Shown here: one piece after another, positions 54,797-63,966 of the stretch | Numbering within the stretch: position 1 is the first letter of the stretch | Layout: each line of letters opens with the position of its first letter | Source of the DNA: BPJU01 sp964425225 | GTDB lineage: Bacteria; Planctomycetota; Planctomycetia; Pirellulales; Pirellulaceae | Direction: 5' to 3' | Assembly (NCBI GenBank): GCA_964425225.1 | Contig: CAYRMD010000009.1 | Location: 1 to 64,000, forward strand | Length of the DNA: 64,000 bases | Notes under the pieces: model-generated | Seen by the model: only the letters and a program-made list of their open reading frames with translations | What the model was told of the DNA's origin: nothing | The model's database searches: none | Position numbers and translations under genes: made by a program

Positions 54797-56422
54797 TTAC
54801 TTCCCGCCCTGTTGATTTGGTTGCTGGACATCGGACTTTTCGTTGGAATGACTCATGGGCAGATATTGTTCGGCTACATGTAAGGCTCGTTCCAGACGAG
54901 CCAAGCAGGCAGAGCGTCCGAGGATTTCCAAGGTGTCGAACAGCCCGAGCCCAATGGTCTTGCCGGTAACCGCCACGCGTAAAGGATGCACCACCTGCCG
55001 CAGGGACCAACCTTTCGTTTGCAGGCGATCGCGCAACGACTGCTCGAGCCTTGATGCCTCAAAAGGTTCCACCTCTGCTATCCACCGCCTTAACTCCGTC
55101 AAAATCTGAATAGCCTCGGCCGATGCCAGGTGCTTCTGCACGGCCGAAAGGTCGTAAGAGAGTTCATTATCGGCCAAGAAGAACTCCTCATAGTGCAACA
55201 CATCGCCTGCCACTTTCAGCCGATCACCGATTGCATGCACCAAGCGCCGTAGGCGGTCGTTGGTTAGCCCACAGTCCGAGACAGTCCAGCCAGCTTGCTC
55301 AAGAAACGGAAGAACCAGCGATAGTTTCTGGTCGATAGACAGACGTTTCATGTAGCGCTCTTCGAACGCCAACAGCTTGGCAGGATCGAAGCTGGCTGGA
55401 GCACGATTGACGCGTGCCAGGTCGAAGCGCTGAATCATTTCCTGGCGCGTAAACTCCTCTGTCTTGTCATCCAAAGACCAACCGAGCAGTAACAGATAAT
55501 TGAGTACCGCATCCGGTAAGAAGCCAACCGCGCGATAAAAGTCGACCAGTACCGGATTCTGCACAACCGGATCGCCGTCGCGGTGCAATTTTCGGAGAAT
55601 CGTCTCCCCCAATTCATATAATTTTCGGAACTCGGGATGTTTCAAATACTTTTCCAAATGGCGCTTGCTCAACTTATTCTGGCTGGTTGGTTCCGCCACA
55701 AAGGGCAAATGCGCATAGGTCGGCAATGGATAGCCAAGAGATTGAGCAATAAAAATTTGTCGCGGCGTGTTCGATAGGTGTTCGACCGCTCGAATCACAT
55801 GCGTAATCCGGAAATCGAAATCGTCGACCACCGTCGCCAAATGATAAACAAAAGTCCCGTCGGAGCGCTGGATCACATGGTCTGGCTCATTGGTCCACGG
55901 AACCTCGACCCCTCCCCGAATCACATCATGGAAACGGCACACTCCCGCACGGGGCATTTTTAGCCGTACCACGGGGCGTCGCCCCTCGGCCTCCCACCGG
56001 CGTGCTTGCTGGTCGGAGTCTGCCATCCAGCGCCGGCTATACAGGAAAGGCTCGTGGCGAGCTTGGGCTTCTTGGCGTTCTTGGTCATACTCTTCGGGCA
56101 ATGCATAATCCCGGTATGCCGCCCCGCGTCGCAACAGTTCATCCACAGCCGCTTGATAGCGCTCGAATCGCTGGGACTGGAAATACGGCGCATGGGGTCC
56201 CCCGACGTCGGGCCCTTCATCCCAGTCGAGCCCCAACCAGCGTAAACTTTCCAAAATCGGCCTTAGCGCTTCCTCCACGTGCCGACTGCGATCGGTGTCG
56301 TCAATTCGTAATATGAACTGTCCGCCGTGTTGGCGAGCCAAAAGCCAGTTATAAAGAGCTGTCCGCACACCGCCTATGTGCAGATAACCAGTTGGACTAG
56401 GAGCAAATCGCGTGCGGACCAT
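54797..56422 (-). CDS. gltX: Glutamyl-tRNA synthetase
   Basis: The 541-residue product charges tRNA-Glu. FAPSPTGYLHIGGVRTALYNWL carries the HIGH-like motif (HIGG), FILRIDDTDRSRHVEEAL is the second signature, and SQNKLSKRHLEKYL holds KLSKR. The C-terminal helical anticodon domain is complete. Its length is slightly above the usual 470-490, with an extended tail rich in Gln/Asn. It is the first gene of the minus-strand run gltX-glnS-pfkB-like-thpR. Confidence 0.95.
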   Translation of the reverse strand: MVRTRFAPSPTGYLHIGGVRTALYNWLLARQHGGQFILRIDDTDRSRHVEEALRPILESLRWLGLDWDEGPDVGGPHAPYFQSQRFERYQAAVDELLRRGAAYRDYALPEEYDQERQEAQARHEPFLYSRRWMADSDQQARRWEAEGRRPVVRLKMPRAGVCRFHDVIRGGVEVPWTNEPDHVIQRSDGTFVYHLATVVDDFDFRITHVIRAVEHLSNTPRQIFIAQSLGYPLPTYAHLPFVAEPTSQNKLSKRHLEKYLKHPEFRKLYELGETILRKLHRDGDPVVQNPVLVDFYRAVGFLPDAVLNYLLLLGWSLDDKTEEFTRQEMIQRFDLARVNRAPASFDPAKLLAFEERYMKRLSIDQKLSLVLPFLEQAGWTVSDCGLTNDRLRRLVHAIGDRLKVAGDVLHYEEFFLADNELSYDLSAVQKHLASAEAIQILTELRRWIAEVEPFEASRLEQSLRDRLQTKGWSLRQVVHPLRVAVTGKTIGLGLFDTLEILGRSACLARLERALHVAEQYLPMSHSNEKSDVQQPNQQGGK

Positions 56423-57048
56423 TCCTTACGCCTGATGGAAACAGCCTACTTGGAACCAGCGACCCTCCACGTCGCTTATGTCCCATCACCTTCTAGATTA
56501 AAAAGTATCGCTTCAGATTGTCCAAGGGGTCAATGGAAGGAAGACGCGTGAGTTCTTCCTGGTTAGGTCGGCGTGCTTGATCGTGAAGATCGCCTTTCGC
56601 TGCCTTCGCGGGCGGGCAACAAGCAAAGTAATCGAATGCGAAGGCGCAAAGGCGCAATATAAATGGAATAGGGCGTATGGCGTAGGAGCGTTTTGGCACG
56701 TGTATTGGAGGGCCGTTTTATGCCAGGCTAGTTTCGCGTCTGGGGGTAGCTAAGCGTCACGCGTCGCAAACGTCTTTCTTCGGCGCGCCACCGGGAACGG
56801 AAATGGCTGCGGGAAAAGCAAACCCGCGTCGAACCAGGCACGTACCCGATAGCATCATCATGTTGAGAGGTCGTGCCCGGTACGGAGCTCAGCCGGGCCG
56901 ACCCGTTTTAAGAAACGTAGGAAGAAGCGTCGACTTCGTCTCGATTGGCTCAGCCCGAGCATGTAACCTAGATAAAATGGCACAAGTCGAGTTCACAAAA
57001 AACCTGTCCCGCGCTGCGTGGCTTTGCACAGTGCCTATGACTTGTACG
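56423..57048. other. Gene-free stretch of about 625 bases
   Basis: No convincing gene. Module B is at 56631-56658. It includes the probable promoter of gltX on the minus strand and the end of the HD-GGDEF gene. Confidence 0.45.
56631..56658 (+). repeat. Dispersed repeat, module B
   Basis: ATGCGAAGGCGCAAAGGCGCAAT contains the AAGGCGC core twice in tandem. Confidence 0.5.
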
Positions 57049-59262
57049 TTACCTGGCTGGCGGTACGTCGTGGGGCGCATCAGCTTCTTCGGCCATGAGG
57101 TAGGCGCGTAAGCTGGCAAGTAGCTCGCCGGCGCGGGCTTGAAGATCCATTCGGCGTCGATCCCGTTTGCGCACAGGGCGTACTTCTACCCGAATCAAGC
57201 TGCGTGGACGTGCCGTTTCCGAATTAGACGACGGCGGGTATGTTTGAAGTTCGATCGCCAACTCAAGTGCCACGGGTCGGTCGCTACGCCTGCGGAGCAA
57301 CAAGACGTTGTGGCCATCGAGCCGCAAACGCAATTTGTTGTCCAGAACCTCGAGGACAACGGCATGATGGTCGGCAACAAAACCTTTGAGTTTTTCGGCC
57401 ACGAGCCTCAGAGGAACATCGGTCACTAAGTGCCGCACGACTAGCTGTTCGGACTCGCCACTACTGATTAGCCGACTCCACCAACTGCGCCGCTCCCTGG
57501 TGGTTTCCGGAAGATCCAACCAACCAGAGCCAAGTTGCACAACGCGGTTCCTCCCAGCGTCTTTGGCCTGTAGCAGTGCTCGGTCTGCTCGCCGCAGGAT
57601 CGTTTCCGGGGTGTCTCCCGGCTGAAGCTCCGTAACGCCGAAACTGGCAGTTAAACACTGTCCTCCCATTTCCCGAATGGGGCGCGTGCCAAGCCTGCGC
57701 CGCAAATCTTCTGCCCACTGGACCGCACGGGCAGCTGTGGTATGCGGAAAAAGCACGATGAATTCTTCGCCACCATAACGCGCTGCCCATTCCCCTGAGC
57801 CCAACGCGCTCTGCAGCAGCTCGCCAAACGTACGCAGTGCCTCATCTCCTGCTTGATGCCCGTAGATGTCATTAATTCGTTTGAAATGGTCGATGTCGCA
57901 AATGAGCAAGCTGCACGGCGTTTTCGTTTGGAGATGCGAAGCGACAAAGTCTGGGAAAACCCTTTCAAACTCCGCTCGGTTTGCCAGGCCGGTAAGGGAA
58001 TCCCGTGTGGCGCGTTCCTGGAGCAGTTGCACCCGCTGCTCCAGGTTGGCCTGGGACGACGCATCATGCAACAGCACGGCAACCCCTTTCCGTTCTACCT
58101 CTTTGCTATAGACCGGAACGACGTGCAAGTTCACCAAGCATGCTCCACCAGTCCGACCACGAATCATCACCCGCTGGAGCCTCTGCGAACCGAAGTGAGC
58201 GACTTCGGCGATCGGACACCGCTCGTCGGGAATCGGACTTCCTGTCTCATCCGCCATACCAATTAGGCTCGGTGCAAAGGTTCGATGCACGATTGCTCCC
58301 GCCTGGATACCGGTGATACGTTCCGCGGCACGATTCCAATGTAGGACGCGAAGCGCATTGTCGACAAAGAAAACTCCGTCGTGCATGGAATTGAGCAATT
58401 GGTCGTGGAATTCTCGCAACAAGTCCTGCTCGGGCGGAGGCGAAACCTGCTGCACGCTAGCTATCGTCACATCACGTAACAGGCCGTGCATATTGGCAGG
58501 TTGCAGTTCATGCAACCATCGTCGCACCATCGGGCCTTCGAGATCCAGGAGGTTGCTTTCTACCAAATCGGTAAACTCTGCAACCAAGTCCGGATCGAAC
58601 TGAGTCCCAGCATGGGCATAAAGCTCGGCAATGGCGCGCTCCCGGGTCATGGCCCGGCGGTACACATGTTCGGTCGTCATCGAATCATAGGCATCGGCAA
58701 TCGCCAACATCCGGGCCCCGAGCGGCAGGCTCTTGCCAGATTGGACCTGACCGGGCTGGCTGCCGTCATACCACGCACCTTGATGTGCGAGAATGGCAAG
58801 TACGCGGGTCGACGCACAACAAGCTGCCACGATTTCGTGTGTGTATAGCCGGTAACGGCTCATTGTCAACTGCTCTTCAGTCGTGAGCTTGCCCGGCTTG
58901 AGCAAAATGTAGTCCGGCACCCCTACTTTGCCTACATCGTGGAGCAATGCGGCAATTTCTAATGCATCGCGATCTTCGTCCGATACGCGCGCAACGCTCG
59001 CCCAACAAGAACTCCAGAGAGCAACCCGCAGGCAATGCATTGCGGTGGGTGCGTGTCGAGCACGCAGCGAATAATAAAGACTCGAGGCTACAACCAGCCG
59101 CTTTCCGACCAGGTAGGCCTCTTCGTGACTGGCCAAGACCTCTTTGCCCCCAGGTGCCTGGTGCACATCCCGCCACACGTCCGCCAGTGCACCCAAATAA
59201 CCGACTCCCGCTGACGTATGCGCCGAAACCGGGGTATCCGGAGCAGTAACTGAATCGGACAT
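57049..59262 (-). CDS. HD domain + PAS + GGDEF signalling protein
   Basis: The 737-residue product has, in order, an HD-GYP-like domain (about 55-250), a PAS domain (about 280-410), a GGDEF domain (about 415-575), and a basic C-terminal domain (about 590-737) that I do not recognise. LLHDVGKVGVPDYIL (His108-Asp109) is intact, but the HHExxDGxGYP motif is changed to AHQGAWYDGSQPG, so the GYP is lost. The active site RYGGEEF (497-501) suits cyclic-di-GMP synthesis, and there is no RxxD inhibition site. ATG 59262 follows an AGGAC-type site. It is next to a divergent membrane-protein gene. Confidence 0.85.
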   Translation of the reverse strand: MSDSVTAPDTPVSAHTSAGVGYLGALADVWRDVHQAPGGKEVLASHEEAYLVGKRLVVASSLYYSLRARHAPTAMHCLRVALWSSCWASVARVSDEDRDALEIAALLHDVGKVGVPDYILLKPGKLTTEEQLTMSRYRLYTHEIVAACCASTRVLAILAHQGAWYDGSQPGQVQSGKSLPLGARMLAIADAYDSMTTEHVYRRAMTRERAIAELYAHAGTQFDPDLVAEFTDLVESNLLDLEGPMVRRWLHELQPANMHGLLRDVTIASVQQVSPPPEQDLLREFHDQLLNSMHDGVFFVDNALRVLHWNRAAERITGIQAGAIVHRTFAPSLIGMADETGSPIPDERCPIAEVAHFGSQRLQRVMIRGRTGGACLVNLHVVPVYSKEVERKGVAVLLHDASSQANLEQRVQLLQERATRDSLTGLANRAEFERVFPDFVASHLQTKTPCSLLICDIDHFKRINDIYGHQAGDEALRTFGELLQSALGSGEWAARYGGEEFIVLFPHTTAARAVQWAEDLRRRLGTRPIREMGGQCLTASFGVTELQPGDTPETILRRADRALLQAKDAGRNRVVQLGSGWLDLPETTRERRSWWSRLISSGESEQLVVRHLVTDVPLRLVAEKLKGFVADHHAVVLEVLDNKLRLRLDGHNVLLLRRRSDRPVALELAIELQTYPPSSNSETARPRSLIRVEVRPVRKRDRRRMDLQARAGELLASLRAYLMAEEADAPHDVPPAR

Positions 59263-59495
59263 GTCCGTCAGAGTCCTCACCCAGAGTAGCCTGTCACCCT
59301 ACAAGGAGCGGTCTATAAAAACCTAGTCCTCAAACGGTATTGTGTCAAAACATCTCGATAAATGCCCCCGGCATTTTCTGCCGAAAAAACTGGCAGTGCT
59401 GCGTTGCACTGGCACCACCCGATCCTCTACATACTACCGATAGCCCGTTAAGGAACCGTCATTCCCGCGCAACCGGAAAATCCGGAGAACTCGCT

Positions 59496-60623
59496 ATGGA
59501 ACGGCGAGCCGGCCAACGACGTCGCCGAGTCTTGATGGAACTGGGGACTGCTGAACAGCTTACAGACGTGCCGACCTCCGGCGCTCTTGCAACGGCAGAT
59601 CGCCCACCCCCGGCCAAATACTCTAGCCAAGCATGTAGCCGCTCTCAGCCCCCACTGACCGCTTTCCTTCCTGTAACCTGGCCATCGCTTTTATGCACCG
59701 GTATAGTCCCCGTCGGTATCGTATTGGGCTCGGCGGCCATCCACTACCAGTTAGAGCAACTATCCTGGCATGTTCCCCGAAGTGTGTTTGACTTTTGCGA
59801 CCCGAAGAACGCTCATTCCGCTCCCGGATGCGTCGTTACCGTCCAGTGTTGGGTCTGGGCGTTCTTTGCCTGGTTGGTCCTACGCCTGCGGCGCCACCGC
59901 TTGGATGATTATCGAGGCACCTATCGGCGCTGGTGGTGGTTTGTATGTTCAGCAACCCTGTTGGCTATTGGCAGAATGACCAATCTATTACAAGTCGGAC
60001 ACGACCTATTCGTATCACTGCTGCCGCAAGGCGAGACGTATCTCCGCATGGCGTGTGGAGCGATCGTTACCGGTTTCTGCGCTGCCCTCGGGGGTTATTA
60101 CTTGCTTGAGGTACGCGAGTGCCCTACCGGCCTAGCACTTGGACTACTTGCCGTTGTACTAGGAACCACACGCGCTAGCGTCGCATTGCTTGCTGCCATC
60201 GGGATTCCTTTAGCGGGGGACGCTCCCGTAGCCGGTTTCCCTTTAGATGCTGCCATTGCAAACAGCATCTGGCTGAGCCTGCTTTTTTATGCTCGCCACG
60301 TCGTCCAAGAAGTGGAAGCCCATCACACGGCAACCAGCCTTCTTGCCGACAAACCAACGCCGAACAAACCATCCTATGCCGACAAGGCTGCTCATACACA
60401 ACAGGATACACTGGCATCCGGTCAAGACGAGCCCACCATCCCGAGTGTGGTGAGCACCACGGCACCGGCTAGCCGGGATGCGAATCCCGATTCGTTCACC
60501 GATCGAGCAAAACTCACCCAATCGCCGTCCGAGGTTGTAGGTCAGAAGCCTGTGCATTCCAGCCAGCGCTCACGGAGTGAGCGCCGTCGTCTACGTCGGC
60601 TACAAAAGAAACACGCTGCTTAA
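59496..60623 (+). CDS. Integral membrane protein, unknown
   Basis: From ATG 59496 (GGAG eight bases upstream) the product has 375 residues. About six hydrophobic segments lie between 58 and 250, with short loops; the C-terminal 120 residues are hydrophilic and end with a strongly basic stretch (ERRRLRRLQKKHAA). I do not recognise a family. It is divergent from the HD-GGDEF gene with about 230 bases between, and its stop lies inside a strong hairpin that may end both it and sodA. The open frame extends upstream to 59340. Confidence 0.55.
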   Translation: MERRAGQRRRRVLMELGTAEQLTDVPTSGALATADRPPPAKYSSQACSRSQPPLTAFLPVTWPSLLCTGIVPVGIVLGSAAIHYQLEQLSWHVPRSVFDFCDPKNAHSAPGCVVTVQCWVWAFFAWLVLRLRRHRLDDYRGTYRRWWWFVCSATLLAIGRMTNLLQVGHDLFVSLLPQGETYLRMACGAIVTGFCAALGGYYLLEVRECPTGLALGLLAVVLGTTRASVALLAAIGIPLAGDAPVAGFPLDAAIANSIWLSLLFYARHVVQEVEAHHTATSLLADKPTPNKPSYADKAAHTQQDTLASGQDEPTIPSVVSTTAPASRDANPDSFTDRAKLTQSPSEVVGQKPVHSSQRSRSERRRLRRLQKKHAA

Positions 60624-60643
60624 CTCGAACATTAAGCAGCGTG
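60612..60643. terminator. Perfect 12-bp hairpin shared by two convergent genes
   Basis: CACGCTGCTTAA (60612-60623) pairs with TTAAGCAGCGTG (60632-60643) around an 8-base loop. It includes the stop of the membrane-protein gene and lies 55 bases after the sodA stop on the other strand. The T-run is weak, but the stem is perfect. Confidence 0.65.
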
Positions 60644-60698
60644 CAAGCGTTTCATACGAGCCGCCGGCTAGCAAACTCAATCCGATCCTGCTGTCCGT

Positions 60699-61316
60699 TC
60701 ACGCACCGCGGCTTTTAGCCTCGGCATATCGACGAGCAACCACGGGCCAGTTGACTACATTCCACCAGGCCTGCACATATTCGTTGCGGCGGTTTTGGTA
60801 CTTGAGATAGTACGCATGTTCCCACACATCTATCCCCAAAATGGGGATCCGTCCTTCCATCCATGGATTGTCTTGGTTGGGCGTGCTTTCGACGATGAGT
60901 CGGCCCCTGTCGTAACTTAACCAAGCCCATCCGCTCCCGAATCGACCCATAGCAGCCTTGGTAAACTGGTCGCGAAACGCTTCGAAGCTACCGAAAGCTC
61001 CGCGGATTGCCTCGGCCAACTCACCCGACGGCTCTCCACCTGCGTTGGGTGCCATGATCGTCCAAAATAGTGAATGGTTCAAATGTCCGCCTCCGTTGTT
61101 ACGCACTGTCATGCGGATGTTTTCCGGCACGGCATTCAAATCGGCGATCAAATCTTCGACGCTTTTGTTGGCCAACGGAGTGCCTTCAATGGCCGCATTG
61201 ACATTATTGATGTAGGCCTGATGGTGCTTCGTATGGTGGATCTCCATCGTACGAGCATCGATGTGTGGTTCTAGTGCGTCATAGGCATATGGCAACTGCG
61301 GAAGTGCATATGTCAT
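60699..61316 (-). CDS. sodA: Superoxide dismutase, Mn/Fe type
   Basis: The 205-residue product turns superoxide into oxygen and peroxide. EIHHTKHHQAYINNVN carries metal-binding His, RNNGGGHLNHSLFWTIM a second His, and DVWEHAYYLKYQNRR the Asp and last His. GSGWAWLSY and NQDNPWMEG resemble the Mn rather than the Fe form, with Gln positions as in MnSOD. ATG 61316 follows GAGGAG. Length is normal. Confidence 0.93.
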   Translation of the reverse strand: MTYALPQLPYAYDALEPHIDARTMEIHHTKHHQAYINNVNAAIEGTPLANKSVEDLIADLNAVPENIRMTVRNNGGGHLNHSLFWTIMAPNAGGEPSGELAEAIRGAFGSFEAFRDQFTKAAMGRFGSGWAWLSYDRGRLIVESTPNQDNPWMEGRIPILGIDVWEHAYYLKYQNRRNEYVQAWWNVVNWPVVARRYAEAKSRGA

Positions 61317-61604
61317 CACAAAGCTCCTCGTACCGCTTAAAAACCAGCTTGATCACGTGCCCCTGGTCAGTCATTTACCTCTGGCGACGATGCAAAGTCA
61401 CTGTTACACGCGCAACACCACCTCATTAACGTCGATCATCGGATACTCAGAAGAATACCGGATTTTCCGCTCTTGCGGAACCACCGTACAAAGATTTCTA
61501 AGAATGGTAAGCAGCTTCGCGTAAAGACGCGTCGCACTCCCGTAGGCTAACCTAAAGTTTAAAGAGCCCTCCGGAAACCGCTGTGGCCGACGGGACCAAG
61601 AACC

Positions 61605-61754
61605 ATGATCGATTACCTGAAAAACATCCTCTTCACGGTGGCAAAGGCAGTTATCCGCACCGATTTGGAAGTCGAAAGCCACGAGTGGGCTTACCTTTTC
61701 TTTGTGGTGGTCTTAATCGGGTTTTTGGCCCTCCGAAGCACTATACGCCGGTGA
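61605..61754 (+). CDS. Small membrane protein, 49 aa
   Basis: ATG 61605 opens 49 codons ending in TGA. The peptide has a hydrophobic N-terminal helix (YLKNILFTVAKAVIRT), a short acidic middle (DLEVESHEW), and a clear transmembrane stretch (AYLFFVVVLIGFLALRS). It lies divergent from sodA with about 290 bases between. Only sequence composition and the membrane pattern support it, and no strong ribosome site is seen. Confidence 0.4.
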   Translation: MIDYLKNILFTVAKAVIRTDLEVESHEWAYLFFVVVLIGFLALRSTIRR

Positions 61755-61910
61755 GGTTGATGTGAGCTTCAGCCGAACTGCGCGAACCGTTATCCAAGAA
61801 AACCGTTGTCCAAGAACATTTTGATTTACGTGTGGGCGCTCGAGTCGATCCGTAATCACCTCAAATCGACTTTTCCCATTTTCCAAGCGTCAAAGAACTT
61901 ATGCCTACCT

Positions 61911-61959
61911 GAGCCTTTGCGTTGATTTGAATTGGCGGCTCCTTTACGGCCGCGGCTCT
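61911..61959 (-). repeat. Dispersed composite repeat, modules A and B
   Basis: On the minus strand GAGCCGCGGCC-GTAA-AGGAGCCGCC is followed by AATTCAAATCAACGCAAAGG. It has the same order and spacing as the copies at 39814 and 49390. Confidence 0.6.
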
Positions 61960-62204
61960 GTTGAACCGTCGATCGACGGTGCACCTTCGTTAAGAAGCAC
62001 CCGCATCGGCTCACATTGGGCTTGGCCGAAAAGCCATGTCTGCCCCAGGCCCGGTAAACCACCGAAGCATTTGATCTACGATGAAGATCGATAACTCGTT
62101 TCCATTCCTGCCGCGGAAAACAGGCAAACTTCCACCATGGCCAGCCGCGTACACGAAAATTCCACGTACAACCAAGACGCACACACGGACGCTGGAGTGA
62201 TCGT

Positions 62205-62223
62205 CATTGCGCCTTTGCGTTGG
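62205..62223 (-). repeat. Dispersed repeat, module B
   Basis: The plus strand reads CATTGCGCCTTTGCGTTGG; it is nearly the same as the copy at 39378. Confidence 0.5.
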
Positions 62224-62519
62224 ATAACTCCCATTGCTAATCGCCTAACTGCCTAACTGCGTCGGCGACTTTTTGGCGTTGACCCCCGGGGCGCCTCCCG
62301 TTAGTATTGGCCCACCTTTGATCGACGCAGCACGGATAAACTTTTCCGGTTACTTAAAGTAAATGGGTTATGCGGATCGATCTATAGTGTGGAGGGTAAA
62401 AACCAGGCGCTACAGTCATAAGGAGACTTTCCTGGTTTAAGCGAAACTCTTCCGCGGAATCGCCGCGCAGGCGAGGTTAAGTGGAGACACGGAAGCATCG
62501 GCATGGAGGTCGGACGGTC

Positions 62520-63536
62520 ATGGAACTAGCCCATTTCAGGCGGTCAAGGACGTGGTGTTTATGGTTAACGGCCGTGGGGTTGCTCCTCGGCGGATGCAGG
62601 ACAACAGGCGGTTGGTCTCCGGCTTGGTTTAGTTGGAGCAAGCCGAAACCGCCGAGCAACTTAGCCAATCGCACGCCCAATTTGCCGGCACCGCCATCAG
62701 CCTCGTATACACCCACGCCTCCGTCGGCAACCGGAACGTATGTTGCCTCTTCTGGTCAACCAGGGACTTCTTCCACTTATGGGTCGGTAACGCCAGGGGC
62801 TTCGTCACCTTCAGCCAACAGCGCCGCTGCTCCCTCGACGTCGCCTTATGCGGCCAGCTCGGGCTACGCTGGTACAGCCGGCTACGGCACAGCATCAAGC
62901 GGCTACAGCACGGCGCCTGGCTACGGCACGACATCCAGTGGTTACAATACGGTGCCCGGTTATGGTCCAACCGGCAGCTCGACAGGCTACGGATCGGGGA
63001 CTTCGGTTTACCCATCTGCGGGTAGTGGCCAATACAGCAGCGTGCCGGCAGTTTCACCCACGAATTCTTCCCCTTACAGCCAGCCAGCGCAAGCGGCAGG
63101 GGCGTATCCCCCGACGTCCGCACCCAGTTACGCTCCGAGCTATATGGCCAACAGTGACGGCTATGGATCGAGCACTCGAGATGTAGCAGGAGCCCGGGTC
63201 GACTGGAACAGCTCGTCGAGCAGCGCCTATCGCAGCACCGAAACTCAGAACAACTGGGGAAACTCCGTACCAACTGCGCCCAATATTGCCGGGACCCCGA
63301 GTGGTTTTTCGACCACGAATAATGGAACCGCTACGCCAAGCTCCACGTGGCCTAACGCCAGTACATCCCAATCGGGTGTGACCTCAGCGCCAACGAGCAC
63401 CTGGTCAACGCCCGAGAGCTACCAGCCGGGCAGCACCGCGCGTAACACGGGCATTCAATTAGATACCCAGGGCGTACAGCCGGCTGGCTATCAGCAGCAG
63501 TCATCGAGCAGCACGTATACCGGTAGCGGCTACTGA
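62520..63536 (+). CDS. Tyr/Gly/Ser-rich low-complexity lipoprotein
   Basis: From ATG 62520 (GGAGG about ten bases upstream) the product has 338 residues. The start WLTAVGLLLGGC is a lipoprotein signal with Cys26 as the lipid site. The rest is almost entirely Ser, Thr, Gly, Pro, Tyr, Ala, with a repeated ending in units such as SSGYSTAPGYGT and SSGYNTVPGYGP around 105-155. There is no enzymatic motif. It is likely an outer-membrane or surface-attached disordered protein, perhaps adhesive. Its gene ends before a strong terminator-like hairpin. Confidence 0.7.
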   Translation: MELAHFRRSRTWCLWLTAVGLLLGGCRTTGGWSPAWFSWSKPKPPSNLANRTPNLPAPPSASYTPTPPSATGTYVASSGQPGTSSTYGSVTPGASSPSANSAAAPSTSPYAASSGYAGTAGYGTASSGYSTAPGYGTTSSGYNTVPGYGPTGSSTGYGSGTSVYPSAGSGQYSSVPAVSPTNSSPYSQPAQAAGAYPPTSAPSYAPSYMANSDGYGSSTRDVAGARVDWNSSSSSAYRSTETQNNWGNSVPTAPNIAGTPSGFSTTNNGTATPSSTWPNASTSQSGVTSAPTSTWSTPESYQPGSTARNTGIQLDTQGVQPAGYQQQSSSSTYTGSGY

Positions 63537-63591
63537 AAACCAGAGTGATTTCCGGACCGCCAGTTCCTTCACTGCCTCCTCTGTTGCGCGC

Positions 63592-63620
63592 AACGGCCTT
63601 TCCGCCCAGGAAAGGCCGTT
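63592..63620. terminator. Strong bidirectional terminator-like hairpin
   Basis: AACGGCCTTTCC (63592-63603) and GGAAAGGCCGTT (63609-63620) form a perfect 12-bp stem around a five-base loop between two convergent genes. The T-run after it is weak on both strands. Confidence 0.75.
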
Positions 63621-63642
63621 GTGTTATGTGGTCGCACGGTAC

Positions 63643-63966
63643 TTACCAGCCCATTACCATATTGGATTCGATTACCTTGCGTGCTTGTTCCAGATCCACG
63701 CCCGTTTCGTGCATGTAAAGCCGGATGGCGTGCAGCTTGTCCCCCGCGGCTTTGGCCAAACAATCGCGAGCGGTCGCACAGGGGTTGGTCTTTTCGGTGA
63801 TACCTAACGCTGCTTTCGAAATGACCCAGGTATCCCGCGGCCTACGCGTCAAACGGATGAGCGTGTCATGCGGATAAGCAGACTCGACCACCTTCCGAGC
63901 GGCTTGTTCATCACTGGCCCACGTGATAATAATGTGTGCGTTGGTCTCGACCTCATACAGCGGCAT
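63643..63966 (-). CDS. Small protein with L7/L12-like C-terminal stretch
   Basis: From ATG 63966 (GGAGG eight bases upstream) the product has 107 residues. The N-terminal half (PLYEVETNAHIIITWASDEQAARKV) has the look of a beta-alpha-beta nucleic-acid-binding fold. The C terminus, KLHAIRLYMHETGVDLEQARKVIES, resembles the ribosomal L7/L12 C-terminal helix pair (LREVTGLGLKEAK-type). It may be a small ribosome- or GTPase-associated factor; this is inference only. Confidence 0.6.
   Translation of the reverse strand: MPLYEVETNAHIIITWASDEQAARKVVESAYPHDTLIRLTRRPRDTWVISKAALGITEKTNPCATARDCLAKAAGDKLHAIRLYMHETGVDLEQARKVIESNMVMGW

Larger units (their letters stand above)
61755..62519. other. Gene-free stretch of about 765 bases with repeats
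   Basis: No convincing gene. It carries a composite repeat on the minus strand (61911-61959), module B at 62205-62223, and a small tandem duplication CCTAACTG at about 62245-62262. The promoter of the lipoprotein gene is probably in its last 150 bases, but no clear boxes were seen. Confidence 0.45.
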
